Notes: a model not told the origin generated them from the sequence alone. DNA of 64,000 nucleotides from CAWDPQ01 sp963804245 (GCA_963804245.1 CAWDPQ010000008.1:186001-250000), one strand, 5' to 3'. Positions 9,344 through 19,245 are shown, numbered from the stretch's first letter. Program-made: numbers and translations.

Positions 9344-10592
9344 ATGCCGTCCGTCTTCCTCTTCGCCACGCTCGACACGAAAGGACGCGAGGCCGACTTC
9401 GTGCGCGCACTCCTGACGTCGTGGGGCGTTGCCGTGACCCTCGTCGACGTCGGCGCTCTCGGCACGCCCGCGGTTGCCGCCGATGTGCCGCGCGAGCGGA
9501 TCTTCGAGCTGGCGGAGACGACGATCGAAGCGGTGCGGCAGAGGGCCGATCGTGGCGAGAGCGTGACCAAGGCCGCCGCAGGCGCGGCAAGGCTCGCGCG
9601 CGAAGCGTACGCGCGGGGCGAGGTGTCGGGCATCCTTGGCCTGGGTGGATCGGCGGGAACGACGATCGCCACGGCGGCGATGCGGGAGCTGCCGCTCGGC
9701 GTACCGAAGGTGATGGTCAGCACGCTCGCTTCCGGGATGGTGCGGCAGTTTGTCGGCGACAAAGACATCTTCATGCTCAACTCGGTGGTCGACATCCTCG
9801 GCATCAATCGCGTCAGCCGGGAGGTGCTGTCGCAGGCCGCCCGGGCGATGGCCGGACTGGTGAGATATCCGCGTCCGGAACCGCAGGCGACCGACAAACC
9901 ACTGGTGGCCGCGACGATGTTCGGCGTGACGACCGCGTGCGTGGAGCGCGCGCGGGAGACGATGGAGCGGGCCGGCTGTGAGGTCCTGGTCTTTCACGCG
10001 ACCGGCAATGGCGGACAGGCCATGGAGTCGCTCATCAGTGAAGGACTGATCGCCGGCGTGCTGGACGTCACGACCACCGAGCTCGCCGACGAGTACGTCG
10101 GCGGCTTTCTCAGCGCAGGTCCCGACCGCCTCACCGCGGCCGGCAAGGCGGGGATTCCGCAGGTCGTTTCCACCGGGGCTCTCGACATGGCGAACTTCTA
10201 CGCAACGGAATCTGTTCCCGCCAGATTCAAAGACCGGCTTTTTTACAAGCACAACGCCAACGTCACGCTGATGCGGACGACGCCGGAAGAAAACGCGCGT
10301 ATCGGCGCCAGCATGGCGCAAAAGCTGTCGGCGGCGAGGGGGCCAGTGGCCGTCCTGCTCCCGGCGCGCGGCGTGTCCGCGATCGACAAAGAGGGACAGC
10401 CGTTCGACGATCCGGTGGCGCGCAAGGCGCTGCACGACGCGATCCGCGCCGGTGCGCAGGGATTTGAGGTGATCGGACATGGACTGTCACATCAACGATC
10501 CTGACTTCGCCGACGCTGTGGCGGCGAAGCTGCTCGAGTTAATGAGGCTGGTTCGACATAAAACAGGAGCTCAGGAGCTCAGAAGTTCATAG
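9344..10592 (+). CDS. Tm-1-like ATP-binding domain protein (UPF0261), C-terminal frameshift
   Basis: A protein of about 410 residues starting MPSVFLFATLDTKGREADF, the usual start of the UPF0261/Tm-1-like family, with the glycine-rich LGLGGSAGTTIATAAM near residue 110 and HATGNGGQAMESL near residue 225. GTG at 9329 is a possible alternative start. The called frame stops at 10504 (GLSHQRS), but the family C-terminus MDCHINDPDFADAVAAKLL reads in the next frame; removing one G near 10475 joins them and moves the stop to 10592, where the last residues come from a repeat. The function is unsettled: plant Tm-1 binds ATP and a viral protein, while bacterial members usually sit beside the PEP-hydrolase-like gene, as here. 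Confidence 0.85.
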
Positions 10593-10640
10593 GTTGTTTT
10601 GTTTTCTAAATTGAATCTCCTGTTCTCGTGAACTCCTGTA
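10563..10640. repeat. Imperfect inverted repeat of CAGGAGCTC units
   Basis: The left side CAGGAGCTCAGGAGCTCAGA and the right side ending GTGAACTCCTG (reverse complement CAGGAGTTCAC) form a long imperfect hairpin around an AT-rich loop. The left arm contains the corrected stop of the Tm-1-like gene. It ends 18 bases before the next start, so it separates two genes that would otherwise form a tight operon. Confidence 0.7.
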
Positions 10641-10658
10641 AGACCGGAAGGTAGGAGT

Positions 10659-11557
10659 GTGAGCGTGGACGATTCCCGGCAAGCGATACTGAAACGATTC
10701 CGCGAGCAGATCGCCCGCGGCGAGCCGATCATCGGCGGCGGCGCCGGCACCGGGCTCTCAGCGGTGAGCGAGGAAGCGGGCGGCATCGACCTGCTGATCG
10801 TCTACAACTCGGGCCGCTACCGGATGGCCGGCCGCGGCAGCTCCGCGGGTCTCCTCGCGTACGGGAACGCCAACCAGATCGTCAAGGAGATGGCTTACGA
10901 AGTGCTCCCAGTCGTGAAGAAGACTCCCGTCCTCGCCGGGGTCAATGGGACCGATCCATTCATCATTCCCAGGCTCTTCCTCGACGAGCTTCGGACGCTG
11001 GGCTTCGCCGGCATTCAGAACTTCCCGACGGTCGGTCTCTTCGACGGCGACATGCGCCAGGCCTTCGAGGAAACCGGCATGAGCTACCAGCTCGAGGTCG
11101 ACATCATCGGCCTCGCCCGCACGATGGATCTCCTGACGACACCGTACGTCTTCAATCCATCGGAGGCCGAGCGTATGGCCGACGTGGGCGCGGACCTCAT
11201 CGTCGCCCACATGGGCGTCACCACCGGAGGATCGATCGGGGCGAAGAGCTCCAAAACGCTGGACGAGTGCGTCACGAGGATCCAGCGGATCGCGGACGCC
11301 GCGCGCGGCGTGAATCCGGAGGTTCTCGTCATCTGCCACGGCGGCCCGATCTCGGAACCGCCCGACGCGGAATACATCATCACGAAGTGCCGCGGCGTCG
11401 ATGGCTTTTACGGCGCGAGCTCCGTGGAGCGCCTTCCGGCTGAGCGCGCCATCGCCGAGCAGATCCGAACGTTCAAGCGCATTCGCAAGGCCCGCCTTCG
11501 GCACGGGCAGCCTCGCGCACGGCGGGCAAGGCGAAGAAGGGCGGCAAAGCGCGATGA
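10659..11557 (+). CDS. Phosphoenolpyruvate hydrolase-like TIM-barrel protein
   Basis: A protein of about 290 residues with the family signature GAGTGLSAVSEEAGGIDLLI followed by NSGRYRMAGRGSSAGLLAYG, VLAGVNGTDPF, GFAGIQNFPTVGLFDG and ICHGGPISEP. This is the PEP-hydrolase-like/TIM-barrel signal family (annotated PEP_hydrolase), almost always next to a Tm-1-like gene. The called frame runs on to 11798 over the next gene, but its tail there (RARRARRRR) is not protein-like. In the next frame a Lys-rich tail (TAGKAKKGGKAR) ends in TGA at 11555-11557, overlapping the ATG of the cupin as ATGA, so a frameshift near 11500 is likely. The reaction is not established. Confidence 0.85.
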
Positions 11558-12027
11558 GCTCTGTGACCGACGCGATCAAAGCGCTACGGTTCGTCACGGC
11601 AACGAAAGCTCGCGTGGAATTCGCGCCCTGGGGCAAACACTGGTGGCTGTCGCAGCCGGGTTTGACGGACACGAAACAACTGACGCTCGTCCGCGTCAGG
11701 ATGCGGCCCGGCGCCGGTCACCAGTTTCACTACCATCCGACGCGGGAGGAGATCATCTACGTGCTGGACGGCGTCGCCGAGCAGTGGGTGGACCGTGAGA
11801 AGCGCCGGCTGAAGGCGGGAGAAATCGCATTCATCCCGAAGAACGTGGTGCACGCGATTCACAATTCGTCGAAGCGACCGATGAGCTTTCTGGCGATCCT
11901 CTCGCCGGCGCTGGCGAAGGGACCCTTTCTCGTGGACTGCTACAACGACGAGCCGTGGCGCAGCCTGCGCAAGCCCTTTGCCTACCCTACGGTGGATCCA
12001 CGGAGCGGCCGCTTGCTTCGACCCTGA
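11554..12027 (+). CDS. Cupin-domain protein
   Basis: A 157-residue single-domain cupin starting MSSVTDAIKALRFVTATK. It has both cupin motifs: GHQFHYHPTREEIIYVLDG (two His, Glu) and GEIAFIPKNVVHAIHNSS (His). These residues usually bind a divalent metal. The ATG overlaps the proposed stop of the PEP-hydrolase-like gene, so the two are translationally coupled. The cupin may process or bind the sugar acid handled by the upstream pair; this is inferred from position only. No signal peptide is seen. Confidence 0.85.
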   Translation: MSSVTDAIKALRFVTATKARVEFAPWGKHWWLSQPGLTDTKQLTLVRVRMRPGAGHQFHYHPTREEIIYVLDGVAEQWVDREKRRLKAGEIAFIPKNVVHAIHNSSKRPMSFLAILSPALAKGPFLVDCYNDEPWRSLRKPFAYPTVDPRSGRLLRP

Positions 12028-12054
12028 GAACCTTCAGAGGGTTCCCAGAAAGGT

Positions 12055-13206
12055 TCACCGTACGCCGAGCAGCACTTCCATCGTCAGCTGATCGAGGCGC
12101 TCGTAGGCCAGGCCGCGTGAGGCGAGCGCCGTTCGATCGAATGTCTGGCCGAGCAGCCGATCGCGATGCTCGGGCGAATATTTCGTCGCGTTCGACGAAG
12201 CCGTTTCGCGAAGGAGCGCCTGAATCTCGGAATCCGTATTCCACTTGCAGGCGCGTTCCTTCAATACGAGATACGTCCGCATGCACCCGCGGGCGAAATC
12301 CTTGACGCCTTCGTAATCTTCGGTCCGGTAAGCGTGGGCGTCGAAATGCCGCGCCCCGTCGTAGCGGACATCCTCCAGGAATTTGACCAGCCAGAATGCG
12401 CCTTTGATGTTGGCCGACCCGAATCGGAAGTCCTGGTCGTAGCGTCCCGACACCTGATCGTTGAGATCGATGTGGAACAGCTTGCCGGCCTCCCAGGCCT
12501 GGGCGACGGCATGCAGGAAGTTCAGCCCGGCCATCTGCTCGTGGGCAACTTCCGGATTGACGCCGACCAGCTCCGGATGCGCGAGCGTCGGGATGAATCC
12601 GAGGTACGCACCGGTGGTGGCCATGTAGATGTCGCCGCGCGGTTCATTCGGCTTCGCTTCGAGCGCAAACCGATACCCGTAATTGCGATCGATCGAGTAC
12701 TCGCACAGGTAGTTCACCGCGTCACGCAGTCGTTTCACCGCTTCGTCGGGACGGCGGCAGGCATCGGTCTCGGTCCCTTCGCGGCCGCCCCACAGCACGA
12801 AGATGCCGGCGCCGAGCTCGGCGCCCAGGTCCATCGCGCGCAGCGTTTTCTGCAGCGCGTAGGCACGCACCTGTGGATCGTTCGCAGTAAACGCGCCATC
12901 ACGGAACACCGGGTCGAAAAACAAGTTCACCGTCGCCATGGGCACGACGACGTGGTGCGACTCGCAGGCGCGTTTGAATTCGCGGACGATGCGATCGCGC
13001 TCGGCTGGCGTCGCGTCGATCGGGACCAGATCGTTGTCGTGGAAATTGACGCCCCAGGCGCCGACTTCGCCGAGCAGCGCCACGGCGTCGTTGGGCGGGA
13101 GCGGCGGGCGCACGACATCACCGAAGGGGTCTCGCCCGCGATTGCTGACGGTCCACAGGCCAAACGAGAACTTGTGCTCCGGACGCGGCGTATAGGCGTT
13201 TGTCAT
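12055..13206 (-). CDS. xylA: Xylose isomerase
   Basis: A 383-residue protein (MTNAYTPRPEHKFSFGLWTV) matching the actinobacterial-type xylose isomerases in length and motifs: VNFHDNDLVPI with the catalytic His and Asp, FALEAKPNEPRGDIY with metal and substrate ligands, NPEVAHEQMAGLNF with Glu and His, and HIDLNDQVSGRYDQDFRFG near the second metal site. It converts D-xylose to D-xylulose (and glucose to fructose) in the cytoplasm. A second ATG directly upstream (13209) could also serve. It is divergent from a LacI regulator, which is the likely controller. A larger open frame continuing upstream to 14853 is only the shadow of that regulator. Confidence 0.95.
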   Translation of the reverse strand: MTNAYTPRPEHKFSFGLWTVSNRGRDPFGDVVRPPLPPNDAVALLGEVGAWGVNFHDNDLVPIDATPAERDRIVREFKRACESHHVVVPMATVNLFFDPVFRDGAFTANDPQVRAYALQKTLRAMDLGAELGAGIFVLWGGREGTETDACRRPDEAVKRLRDAVNYLCEYSIDRNYGYRFALEAKPNEPRGDIYMATTGAYLGFIPTLAHPELVGVNPEVAHEQMAGLNFLHAVAQAWEAGKLFHIDLNDQVSGRYDQDFRFGSANIKGAFWLVKFLEDVRYDGARHFDAHAYRTEDYEGVKDFARGCMRTYLVLKERACKWNTDSEIQALLRETASSNATKYSPEHRDRLLGQTFDRTALASRGLAYERLDQLTMEVLLGVR

Positions 13207-13246
13207 CATCTGTAACGGTAAAGCAGCGCTGATCAAACCATACCGT

Positions 13247-13264
13247 CGTTTGCATTGGCAAACG
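13247..13264. promoter_or_regulatory. Palindrome between xylA and lacI-type gene, possible operator
   Basis: CGTTTGC (13247-13253), ATTG, GCAAACG (13258-13264) is a perfect 7-bp inverted repeat 38 bases upstream of the xylA start. It overlaps CGTTTGCA, which matches the right half of the LacI-family consensus CGnTTnCA. A role in control of xylA or of the regulator itself is inferred. Confidence 0.45.
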
Positions 13265-13333
13265 CCAAGATGGTACAAGCCGTGATCAAAGCCGCGGGAG
13301 TGGATAGGGTGTTTATTCGCGACATGATCGCGA

Positions 13334-13369
13334 GGAGCGGAGCGGGGCATGGGGCCCCCGCGAGCGACG
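13334..13369. repeat. Family B repeat, copy 2
   Basis: A 36-base block GGAGCGGAGCGGGGCATGGG ... GCGAGCGACG, differing by one base from the copy at 9245-9280. It lies 38 bases upstream of the LacI-type start at 13408. Confidence 0.8.
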
Positions 13370-13407
13370 AGCTTGGCGGGAGTGCAGGGGTCCCCGCCTT
13401 TCAAGCA

Positions 13408-14496
13408 ATGAGTAAAACGCGGGGCGGCGGCGCGGCGCGCAAGCCGACGATCGCCACCGTGGCGGCCAAGGCCGGCGTTGCCGTCAGCACGGTCTCCCGG
13501 TATCTGAACGGACACTACGTCAGCAAGTCCGTGCGGGAGCGGCTCTCCGACGTCATCGAGTCGCTCGGCTATTCCAGATCCTGGACCGCCAGAAACCTCA
13601 GCCTCGGCCGGCGCGGCAGCATCGGCGTAGCCGTCGACTGGAGTCACGACCCGTGGTTCGTCCAGCTGCTGACCGGCATCGAAGAGGAGCTGGCCGCCCA
13701 CTCGACCGGGCTGATGTTGTGCAGCCTGGAGCTGCGCGGCAAATACGATCAGGCGATCGTCCTGCAGTGGGTTCGTGAGCGGCGCATCGACGGCTTGATT
13801 CTCGCGAAGCCGCAGCGACGCGAACGGGCGCTGGCGCGGGCCTGCCTCAATGCGCAGCTGCCGGTGGTGACCATTGCTCCGGACGAGATCCTGAAGCACG
13901 TGCACGTGGTCCGCTGCGACAACATCGCCGCCGGGACGACGGTGGCGAATCATCTCGCCGATCTCGGCCACACGCGTATCGCGTTCGCCGGTGGCCCGGA
14001 ACACTCCGTGGATTCGCGACATCGGCTGCACGGCTTGCGCGCCGGCCTGCTGGCGCGTGGAATCACGCTGTCCGACAGCTCGGTGTTTTCCTGCGACAGC
14101 TGGGATGTGAGCGCCGGCGGTGTGTTTGCCGAGCAGTTCCTCGCGGCGCCGCTGGAGGTCACGGCGCTGGTCCTGGCGAACGATGCGCTGGCGTTCGGCT
14201 TCATGCGCGTCGCCCATCAGCGTGGGGTGCGCATGCCGGATGATCTGTCGATCGTGGGATTCGACGGCCTGCCGCAGGGATCGCTGTTCTATCCAGCGCT
14301 GACGACGGTGCGGCAACCGATGCGGGAGATGGGTCGCATGGCCTGCCGCACGCTCTTCGAACGCGACAGCGACGGCGGCGTCGTCGAGCGCGCCGAATTC
14401 CCCATGGAGCTGGTCGTCCGCGAGAGCACCGGCGCCGTTCGCCCGACCTCCCCCCGCCGCGACCTGCGTCTCGTTCCCGCCAAACAAGCCGACTGA
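13408..14496 (+). CDS. LacI-family transcriptional regulator
   Basis: A 362-residue regulator. The HTH starts at about residue 10 (PTIATVAAKAGVAVSTVSRY) followed by the hinge helix region SWTARNLSLGRRG. The rest is a periplasmic-binding-protein-like sensor domain (GSIGVAVDWSHDPWF, RRIDGLIL, HLADLGHTRIAFAG, LVLANDALAFGFM, LSIVGFDGL). The ATG at 13408 puts the HTH at the N-terminus; the frame is open further upstream only through repeat B2. It is divergent from xylA and upstream of a TonB receptor whose promoter carries a perfect LacI-type operator, so a sugar-responsive role in repressing both is likely. The effector is unknown. Confidence 0.92.
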   Translation: MSKTRGGGAARKPTIATVAAKAGVAVSTVSRYLNGHYVSKSVRERLSDVIESLGYSRSWTARNLSLGRRGSIGVAVDWSHDPWFVQLLTGIEEELAAHSTGLMLCSLELRGKYDQAIVLQWVRERRIDGLILAKPQRRERALARACLNAQLPVVTIAPDEILKHVHVVRCDNIAAGTTVANHLADLGHTRIAFAGGPEHSVDSRHRLHGLRAGLLARGITLSDSSVFSCDSWDVSAGGVFAEQFLAAPLEVTALVLANDALAFGFMRVAHQRGVRMPDDLSIVGFDGLPQGSLFYPALTTVRQPMREMGRMACRTLFERDSDGGVVERAEFPMELVVRESTGAVRPTSPRRDLRLVPAKQAD

Positions 14497-14510
14497 GCGC
14501 GCACCGCCTC

Positions 14511-14539
14511 TTGACGCTCGTGAAGCCGTCTGGTATAAG
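14511..14539 (+). promoter_or_regulatory. Sigma-70-type promoter for TonB receptor 1
   Basis: TTGACG (14511-14516), 17-base spacer, TATAAG (14534-14539). Both hexamers are close to consensus. Transcription would start near 14546, at the edge of the operator that follows. Confidence 0.75.
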
Positions 14540-14547
14540 CCGTCATC

Positions 14548-14561
14548 TGGAACCGGTTCCA
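14548..14561. promoter_or_regulatory. LacI-type operator
   Basis: TGGAACCGGTTCCA is a perfect 14-base palindrome with a central CG and fits TGnAAnCGnTTnCA at every fixed position. It covers the expected start of transcription, 9 bases after the -10 box, where a bound repressor would block RNA polymerase. The LacI-type gene ends 51 bases upstream. Confidence 0.75.
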
Positions 14562-14673
14562 CATTTCGCCATGCGAAACGCCTGAACGTATGGGGAAGCG
14601 ATCCAGAGGCAGTACTTATCTCTTTCGGGTGGGTTGAACTCGGCTTCGACATTCGATGCAAGGGGGATGATCC

Positions 14674-17600
14674 ATGTTTTTCGAAGGAAGGCTCCGCGCG
14701 GTCGTGGGATTGGCCGTCGCGGGTCTGGTCTGCTTGGCGGACCCGACATTCGTTCGGGCGCAGACGACGAGCGCATCCGTGTACGGTTCTGTACAGGACG
14801 CCCAGGGATTGGTGCTGCCGGGCGTGGCGGTGACGTTGACGAGCCGCACGCAAGGAAACACCGTGAGCACGACGACGGACGACCAGGGTCGATACGTCTT
14901 CCCGATCGTGCGTCCGGACACTTACACGCTGTCGGTCAGCCTGCAGGGTTTCAAGACGCAGGAGCGGACCAACCTGGTCGTGGGTGCGAACGACAGGCTA
15001 TCGGCCGGAACCCTCACGATGGACGTCGGCCAGATGACGGAGGAAGTCACGGTCACGAGCCGAGTGACCGAGCTGCAGTCGACGACCGGCGAGCGCTCGT
15101 TCACGCTGGACAGCGAGGCCCTGAAGAACATCGCCAGCGGCGAGCGTTCGTTCATGACCTTCACCACGCTCGTGCCCGGCATCGTTCAGCAGGGAGTGGG
15201 CGGAGCGGCGCCCACCGGCGTGGGCGGCTTCACGGTGAACGGTCAGCGGCCGAACTCCAACAACATGACGATCGATGGCGTCGCCAACATCGACACCGGC
15301 AACAACGGCGGCAACATGGCGACGCTCAACATCGATGCCATCTCGGAGTTCAAGGTTCTCACGAACTCCTACCAGGCCGAGTACGGCCGCGCCGTTGGCG
15401 GCCAGGTGCAGGTCGTCACGAAGAGCGGCACACAGAATTTCCACGGCTCGGGCTATTGGTACGGCCGCCGATCGGAGTGGAACGCCAATACCTGGATCAA
15501 CAACCGATCGAATACACCCAAACCGAAGGCGAGCCGTGATGACCGCGGCTATACGGTCGGCGGTCCCGTCTTCATCCCGGGCACGTTCAACGCGGACAAG
15601 CGGCGGCTGTTCTTCTTCTGGAGCCAGGAATTCCAGAGCCGAAACGATCCCGTGGCCGAACGTCTGGCGCGGGTGCCGACAGCGCTCGAGCGGGCGGGAG
15701 ACTTCTCGCAGACGGTGGACAGCAGCGGCAACCCGTTCCCCTACATCAAGGACTACACGACCGGTTTCCCGTGCAGCGCCGCCGACACGCGCGGGTGTTT
15801 TGCCGATGGCGGCGTCCTCGGGAAGATTCCGGCGAACAGGCTCTACCAGCCCGGCCTCAACGCGTTGAAGATTTATCCGCAATGCGAACACGATCCGCGG
15901 CAGCGGCCTCAACTACGCGAGCCAGCGGCCGACGGAAAACCCGCGGCGCGAGGACATGATCCGCATGGACTTCCAGGCGACGAACTCGTGGCGGGTCACC
16001 GGCCGCTTCAACAACAAGAAAGACAACGCGGAGCAGCCGTACGGAACGACATGGGCGGGAGCCGGCAGCGACCAGCTCGATACGCTCGATACGCTGTTCG
16101 AGACGCCGGGCTACGAACTGGATGATCTCCAGCGTCGGCATCCTCAACAACTCCACGTCGCTCGAGCTGAGTGTGGGCCGGGCGCACAACTCGCTCGATT
16201 TCACCATCCAGAACCGAACCTGACGCGCACGGCGGCGGGGCTGACGGCGTTTCCGCTCCTCTTCCCCGACGCGGTGCAGGCGGACTACATTCCGGACCTC
16301 ATCTTCAACAACAACAACGCGCGCGTCGGCAACAACGCCGGTCGCCTGCAGACCGATCGCGGCCCGTTCACGAACTTCAACACCACCGTATGACGTCGTC
16401 GCGAACCTGTCGAAGATCTGGGGGCCACACGCGGCGAAGTTCGGGTTCTACTTCCAGAGCAGCTTGAAGCCGCAGAGCATCTTTGCCAGCTTCAACAGCC
16501 AGATCAACTTCGTCGACAACTCGAGCAACCCGTTCGATACGCAGCACCGCTACGCGAATCGTCGCGACCGGCGTCTTCAACACCTACACGCAGGCCAACA
16601 AGTTCGCCATTCCGGAGTGGCGCTACAAGAACATCGAGTGGTACCTGCAGGACAACTGGAAGGCGACCAGCCGGCTGACGCTGGACTACGGCGTGCGCTT
16701 CTACTACATGACGCCGCAGTGGGATACGACGCTGCAGGCGTCGAACTTCCTGCCCGAGGCGTTCAATGCCAGCGCCGCGGCCAAGCTGTTCAGGCCGGTC
16801 TGTATCGGCGCTTCTCCGTGCACGGGCACCAACCGCCGCGGCGATGGACCCGGCGCTCATCGCGCAAGGTGTCGCGCCGACAATGGCCAATACGCGTCGA
16901 AGACCGCTTCATCGGCCGTCTTACGCCGGGTTCGAACCGCTTCAACGGCGCGTTCCAGGCCGGCCAGGGCATCGAGGAGCGAACTGCAGGGCGGCACCGC
17001 GTTCCGAACGTCACCGCGCCTCGGTGTCACCTACGACCTCAGCGGAAAGGGTGAGACGATCGTCCGCGGTGGCTATGCCATCCTCTACGATCGGCCGCAG
17101 GGCAACCATGGTCTTCGACATGATTACCAATGCCCCCGGCGTCCTGGTGTCCACGCTGCAGTGGGGTCTGCTGCAGAATCTGACCGCCTCCGCCGAGCGA
17201 TCCCAACGCCGGTGCTTTCGCTCAATCCATCGGCGCACGAGTTCAAGCCGCCGCGCGCCAACCAGTGGAACGTCGGCGTGCAGCACAAGGTGTGGCGGAA
17301 CTTCATCGCCGACGTCGCCTATGTCGGCTCGAAGTCGGACGATCTGCTGCGCCAGGTGCAGATCAACGCGGTGCCGTTTGGCGCCACGCTGGCGCCGCAG
17401 AATCAGGATCCAACCCGCGCGCCGGCGGCAGCGCTGGGATCGTCGGCACTACTCAACGACCTGCTGCGTCCCGTATCCGGGCTACGGCAACATCCGGATG
17501 TGGGATTACAGCGGGTACTCGAACTACCACGCGCTGCAGACGTCGATTACGCGACGGTTCGACCGGGGCTGGAGTTTCTCCGAGCTTCTACGTCTGGAGC

Positions 17601-18303
17601 AAGGCGCTGGGCATCAACAGCACCGACGGTTCGGCCGGGGTCCCGAACCTGAGCGACGAGGAGACGCGACGGCTCGACTACTCGCTACATCGACTACGAC
17701 CGCACGCACAACTTCGTCGTCAACTTCATCTACCAGATGCCGAAGCTCGCCAGCGGTGCGCTCGGCATCGTGGCGAACGACTGGCAGATCTCCGGTATCT
17801 ATCGATGGACGAGCGGCCGGCCGTACACCGTGAACTTCAATATCCCGAACATCGGGGCTGCCAACCTCACGGGTACTGACGGCAATCCCAACGCCCGCGT
17901 CGTGCTCACCTGCGATCCGGGGCGCGGCTGGAGCGGCGATCCGTACCAGCAGCTCGACACGTCGTGCTTCGCACCGCCGCAGCCTTTCAGCGACGGAGCC
18001 GAATCGGCACGCTTCTTCGTCCGCTCGCCGCCGATCAACAATGTGGATCTCTCGCTCTCGAAGAACTTCGGCGTCATCAAAGGAGTCAGGTTCGAGATCC
18101 GCGCGGACATGTTCAACGCCCTGAATCACACGCAGTTCACGGGCGTGAACTCGACGGTCAACTTCGCCAGCTTGACCGACAGGACGATCACCAATCTGCC
18201 CCTCAATTCGAGCGGCGCGGTGGTAAATCAGAACGGGTTCGGCTCGATCAACGGCGTGGCACCGCCACGCTCGTTCCAGATCGTGACGCGGATGACGTTC
18301 TAA
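14674..18303 (+). pseudogene. TonB-dependent receptor 1 (Oar-like), many frameshifts
   Basis: The ATG at 14674 follows an AGGGGGA site. A signal peptide (to about residue 30, FVRAQ) leads into a carboxypeptidase-regulatory-like domain (residues about 35-120, SVYGSVQDAQGLVLPGVAVT), a plug (about 130-260, FTVNGQRPNSNNMTIDGVAN, SYQAEYGRAVGGQVQVVTKS) and a 22-strand-type barrel ending in RSFQIVTRMTF with the C-terminal Phe expected for Bam-dependent insertion. The frame changes at least 12 times after 15880, for example at 15883, 16114 and 16388, nearly always repaired by deleting one base. Complete, it would be about 1,200 residues and act in outer-membrane uptake, probably of an oligosaccharide under LacI control. 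Confidence 0.85.
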
Positions 18304-18304
18304 A

Positions 18305-18382
18305 CAGCTAGCCAGCTTCCAGCTCCCAGCCTCCAGCTTCAAAGGCCGATCTGGGAGCTGGGAGTTGGGAGTTGGGCGGTTG
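18305..18382. repeat. Hairpin-forming CAGCTCCCAG/CTGGGAG repeat
   Basis: CCAGCTTCCAGCTCCCAGCC at the left pairs with CTGGGAGCTGGGAGTTGGGA at the right; each arm is built of short CAGCT or GGGAG units. It lies between the stop of receptor 1 and the stop of the minus-strand isomerase. It may terminate transcription in both directions. Confidence 0.75.
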
Positions 18383-18387
18383 AGAGT

Positions 18388-19168
18388 TCACTTCAAGTAC
18401 GCCTTGGCCCATTTCAAGCCTTCGACGGTTCCCGCCGATGGGATGTACTCGCAGCCGATCCACCCTGTGTAACCAACGCGATCAATCACGGTCGAAGAGG
18501 CTGCGAAAATCGATCTCGCCGGTGCCCGGCTCATGCCGGCCCGGGACGTCCGCCAGCTGCATGTGGCCGATCGAGGGTAGGTGCTTCTCGATCGTCGACG
18601 CGAGATGCCCCTCCATGATCTGCATGTGGTAGATGTCGAACTGGACGAACACGTTGTCCGAACCCACGGCCGCGATGACGTCGAGGGCCTGACGGGTAGT
18701 GTTGAGAAAGAATCCGGGCACGTCGCGCGTGTTGATCGGCTCGATCATCAGTTTGATGCCAGCAGCCTTCAGGCTCGTTGCGGCATAGTCGACATTTCGC
18801 ACGAAGGTCTCGCCCGCGGTCGCGGAAGGGATCCCCGGCGGCGGGATTCCGGCGAGGCAATTGACTCGACCGCATTCGAGGGCGGTCGCATAGTCGATCG
18901 CCTTGTCGACGCCGGCCTTGAATTCGTCCACACGATCGGGAAGACACGCGATGCCGCGCTCGCCGGCCGCCCAGTTCCCGCCGGGCAGGTTGTGCAGCAC
19001 CTGCGTGAGCCGATGATCGCGCAGCTGCCGGCGTAGCACGTCGCTGTCGTAGTCGTAAGGAAAGAGATACTCGACCGCGTCGAATCCCGCATCGGCGGCG
19101 GCCTTGAAACGTTCCAGAAAAGCCACCTCACCGAAGAGCATGGTCAGGTTGGCGGCAAGCTTTGGCAT
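18388..19168 (-). CDS. hyi: Hydroxypyruvate isomerase-type TIM-barrel enzyme (one frameshift)
   Basis: Starts MPKLAANLTMLFGEVAFLER at 19168; a longer frame to 19228 is not needed. The TIM-barrel xylose-isomerase-like fold shows FDAVEYLFPYDYD, QVLHNLPGGNWAAGERGIAC, VNCLAGI, MIEPINTRDVPGFFL, FDIYHMQIMEGHL and HMQLADVPGRHEPGTGEIDF, all as in hydroxypyruvate isomerases (Glu and His active-site residues). The called frame stops at 18482, but the family C-terminus (DRVGYTGWIGCEYIPS ... WAKAYLK) reads on in the next frame to a stop at 18388; one extra base at about 18488 explains this. The enzyme interconverts hydroxypyruvate and tartronate semialdehyde, linking to glyoxylate metabolism. Confidence 0.85.
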
Positions 19169-19245
19169 GGCGCAAGGGTAACGCGTAATTCCGATCCGAT
19201 GCGACTGGACACCGGTATACTCCGCCAAGCTTCTGGGGAGGACAC

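Noticed and set aside
12028..12054. Terminator between cupin and xylA
   Set aside because: GAACC/GGTTC gives only a 5-bp stem without a T-tract.
12055..14853. 932-residue minus-strand reading frame
   Set aside because: Only the part up to 13206 is protein-like (xylose isomerase). The rest is antisense to the LacI gene and has the Arg/His-rich look of a shadow frame.
19201..19245. LacI-type operator before receptor 2
   Set aside because: The CG-centred sequence near 19213 matches few consensus positions; only a weak -10 (TATACT) remains.
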